A program made the position numbers and the translations under genes. Below, piece by piece: positions 52,562 to 52,633 of a stretch of DNA of 52,633 nucleotides. Origin of the DNA: Streptomyces zingiberis (GTDB taxonomy: Bacteria; Actinomycetota; Actinomycetes; Streptomycetales; Streptomycetaceae); assembly GCF_012034935.1 (NCBI RefSeq), contig NZ_JAATEN010000032.1, positions 1-52,633 of the forward strand. The letters run 5' to 3'. The notes beneath the pieces were generated by a model that was not told the origin of the DNA, did not search any database, and saw only the letters and a list, made by a program, of their open reading frames with translations. Numbering within the stretch: the stretch's first letter is position 1; the number at the start of each line of letters is the position of its first letter.

Positions 52562-52633
52562 GCCGCGACCCGCCCCCCCCCGCCCCCCCCCCCCCCCAAC
52601 CCCCCCCCCACCCCCCCCCCCCCGGGCCGGCCC
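52562..52633. other. Low-quality C-homopolymer end
   Basis: The last 70 bases are almost pure C with occasional A, G or T. This is more consistent with sequencing or assembly failure at a contig end than with biology. Confidence 0.85.

Overview
The window looks like a piece of a Streptomyces (or close actinomycete) chromosome. GC content is extreme throughout, third codon positions are nearly all G or C, GTG starts and 4-base ATGA/GTGA gene overlaps are frequent, and regulators are dense. The 19-base iron boxes and a desABCD locus are typical of Streptomyces. I see no tRNA, rRNA, CRISPR array, transposase or integrase. Both ends look like contig ends; the right end is a C-homopolymer smear that should not be trusted.

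Layout. (1) 1-6.1 kb: an AidB-like acyl-CoA dehydrogenase divergent from a YihY/BrkB membrane protein, a possible 24-codon small ORF with a strong ribosome site, the circularly permuted GTPase RsgA, and a TrmB/LuxR-type regulator. (2) 6.3-11.2 kb: one giant gene with about 1,300 residues of Pro/Glu/Ala-rich disordered sequence and a PP2C-like domain that lacks a recognisable catalytic Asp motif. (3) 11.9-18.1 kb: an iron-box-controlled FhuF-like [2Fe-2S] protein, a GntR regulator, a helical-repeat protein, a PucR regulator and a small LuxR-type regulator with an ambiguous start. (4) 18.2-20.7 kb: the collapsed remnant of an acyl-CoA synthetase, overlapped by an intact FadD-like ligase. (5) 20.9-22.8 kb: a secreted family 9 glycoside hydrolase.

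(6) 22.9-39 kb is the core, an iron-acquisition locus. An ATPase and two FecCD permeases read leftward, divergent across a palindromic iron box from a DesE-like lipoprotein. A perfect 19/19 iron box then precedes desA-desB-desC-desD (cadaverine formation, N-hydroxylation, N-acylation, ATP-dependent assembly: desferrioxamine). The same strand continues with a DHA2-type MFS exporter, a penicillin-acylase-fold Ntn hydrolase without a signal peptide, and a second IucB/DesC-like acyltransferase. These three are coupled to each other by 4-base overlaps. I infer a tailoring and export module for acyl-modified desferrioxamines.

(7) 39.4-45.2 kb: an animal-type haem peroxidase with a TGQQ tandem repeat, a convergent and overlapping MFS/ArsR pair with a well-formed leaderless promoter and operator, a CinA-type amidohydrolase with a His/Asp-rich tail, and a pentapeptide-repeat protein. 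(8) 45.7-52.6 kb: malate synthase aceB, a MocA-like nucleotidyltransferase, a DUF5955-like protein and an IclR regulator, an arrangement I associate with the Streptomyces allantoin/glyoxylate regulon but without an adjacent allantoinase; then an SRPBCC protein, a heptamer repeat tract and a beheaded PfkB sugar-kinase fragment.

Three iron boxes (12740, 26323, 27886) link the FhuF-like protein, the uptake transporter and the des operon into one predicted iron-repressed regulon. Promoters, operators and terminators are read by eye. Family calls rest on recognised motifs, not database searches.
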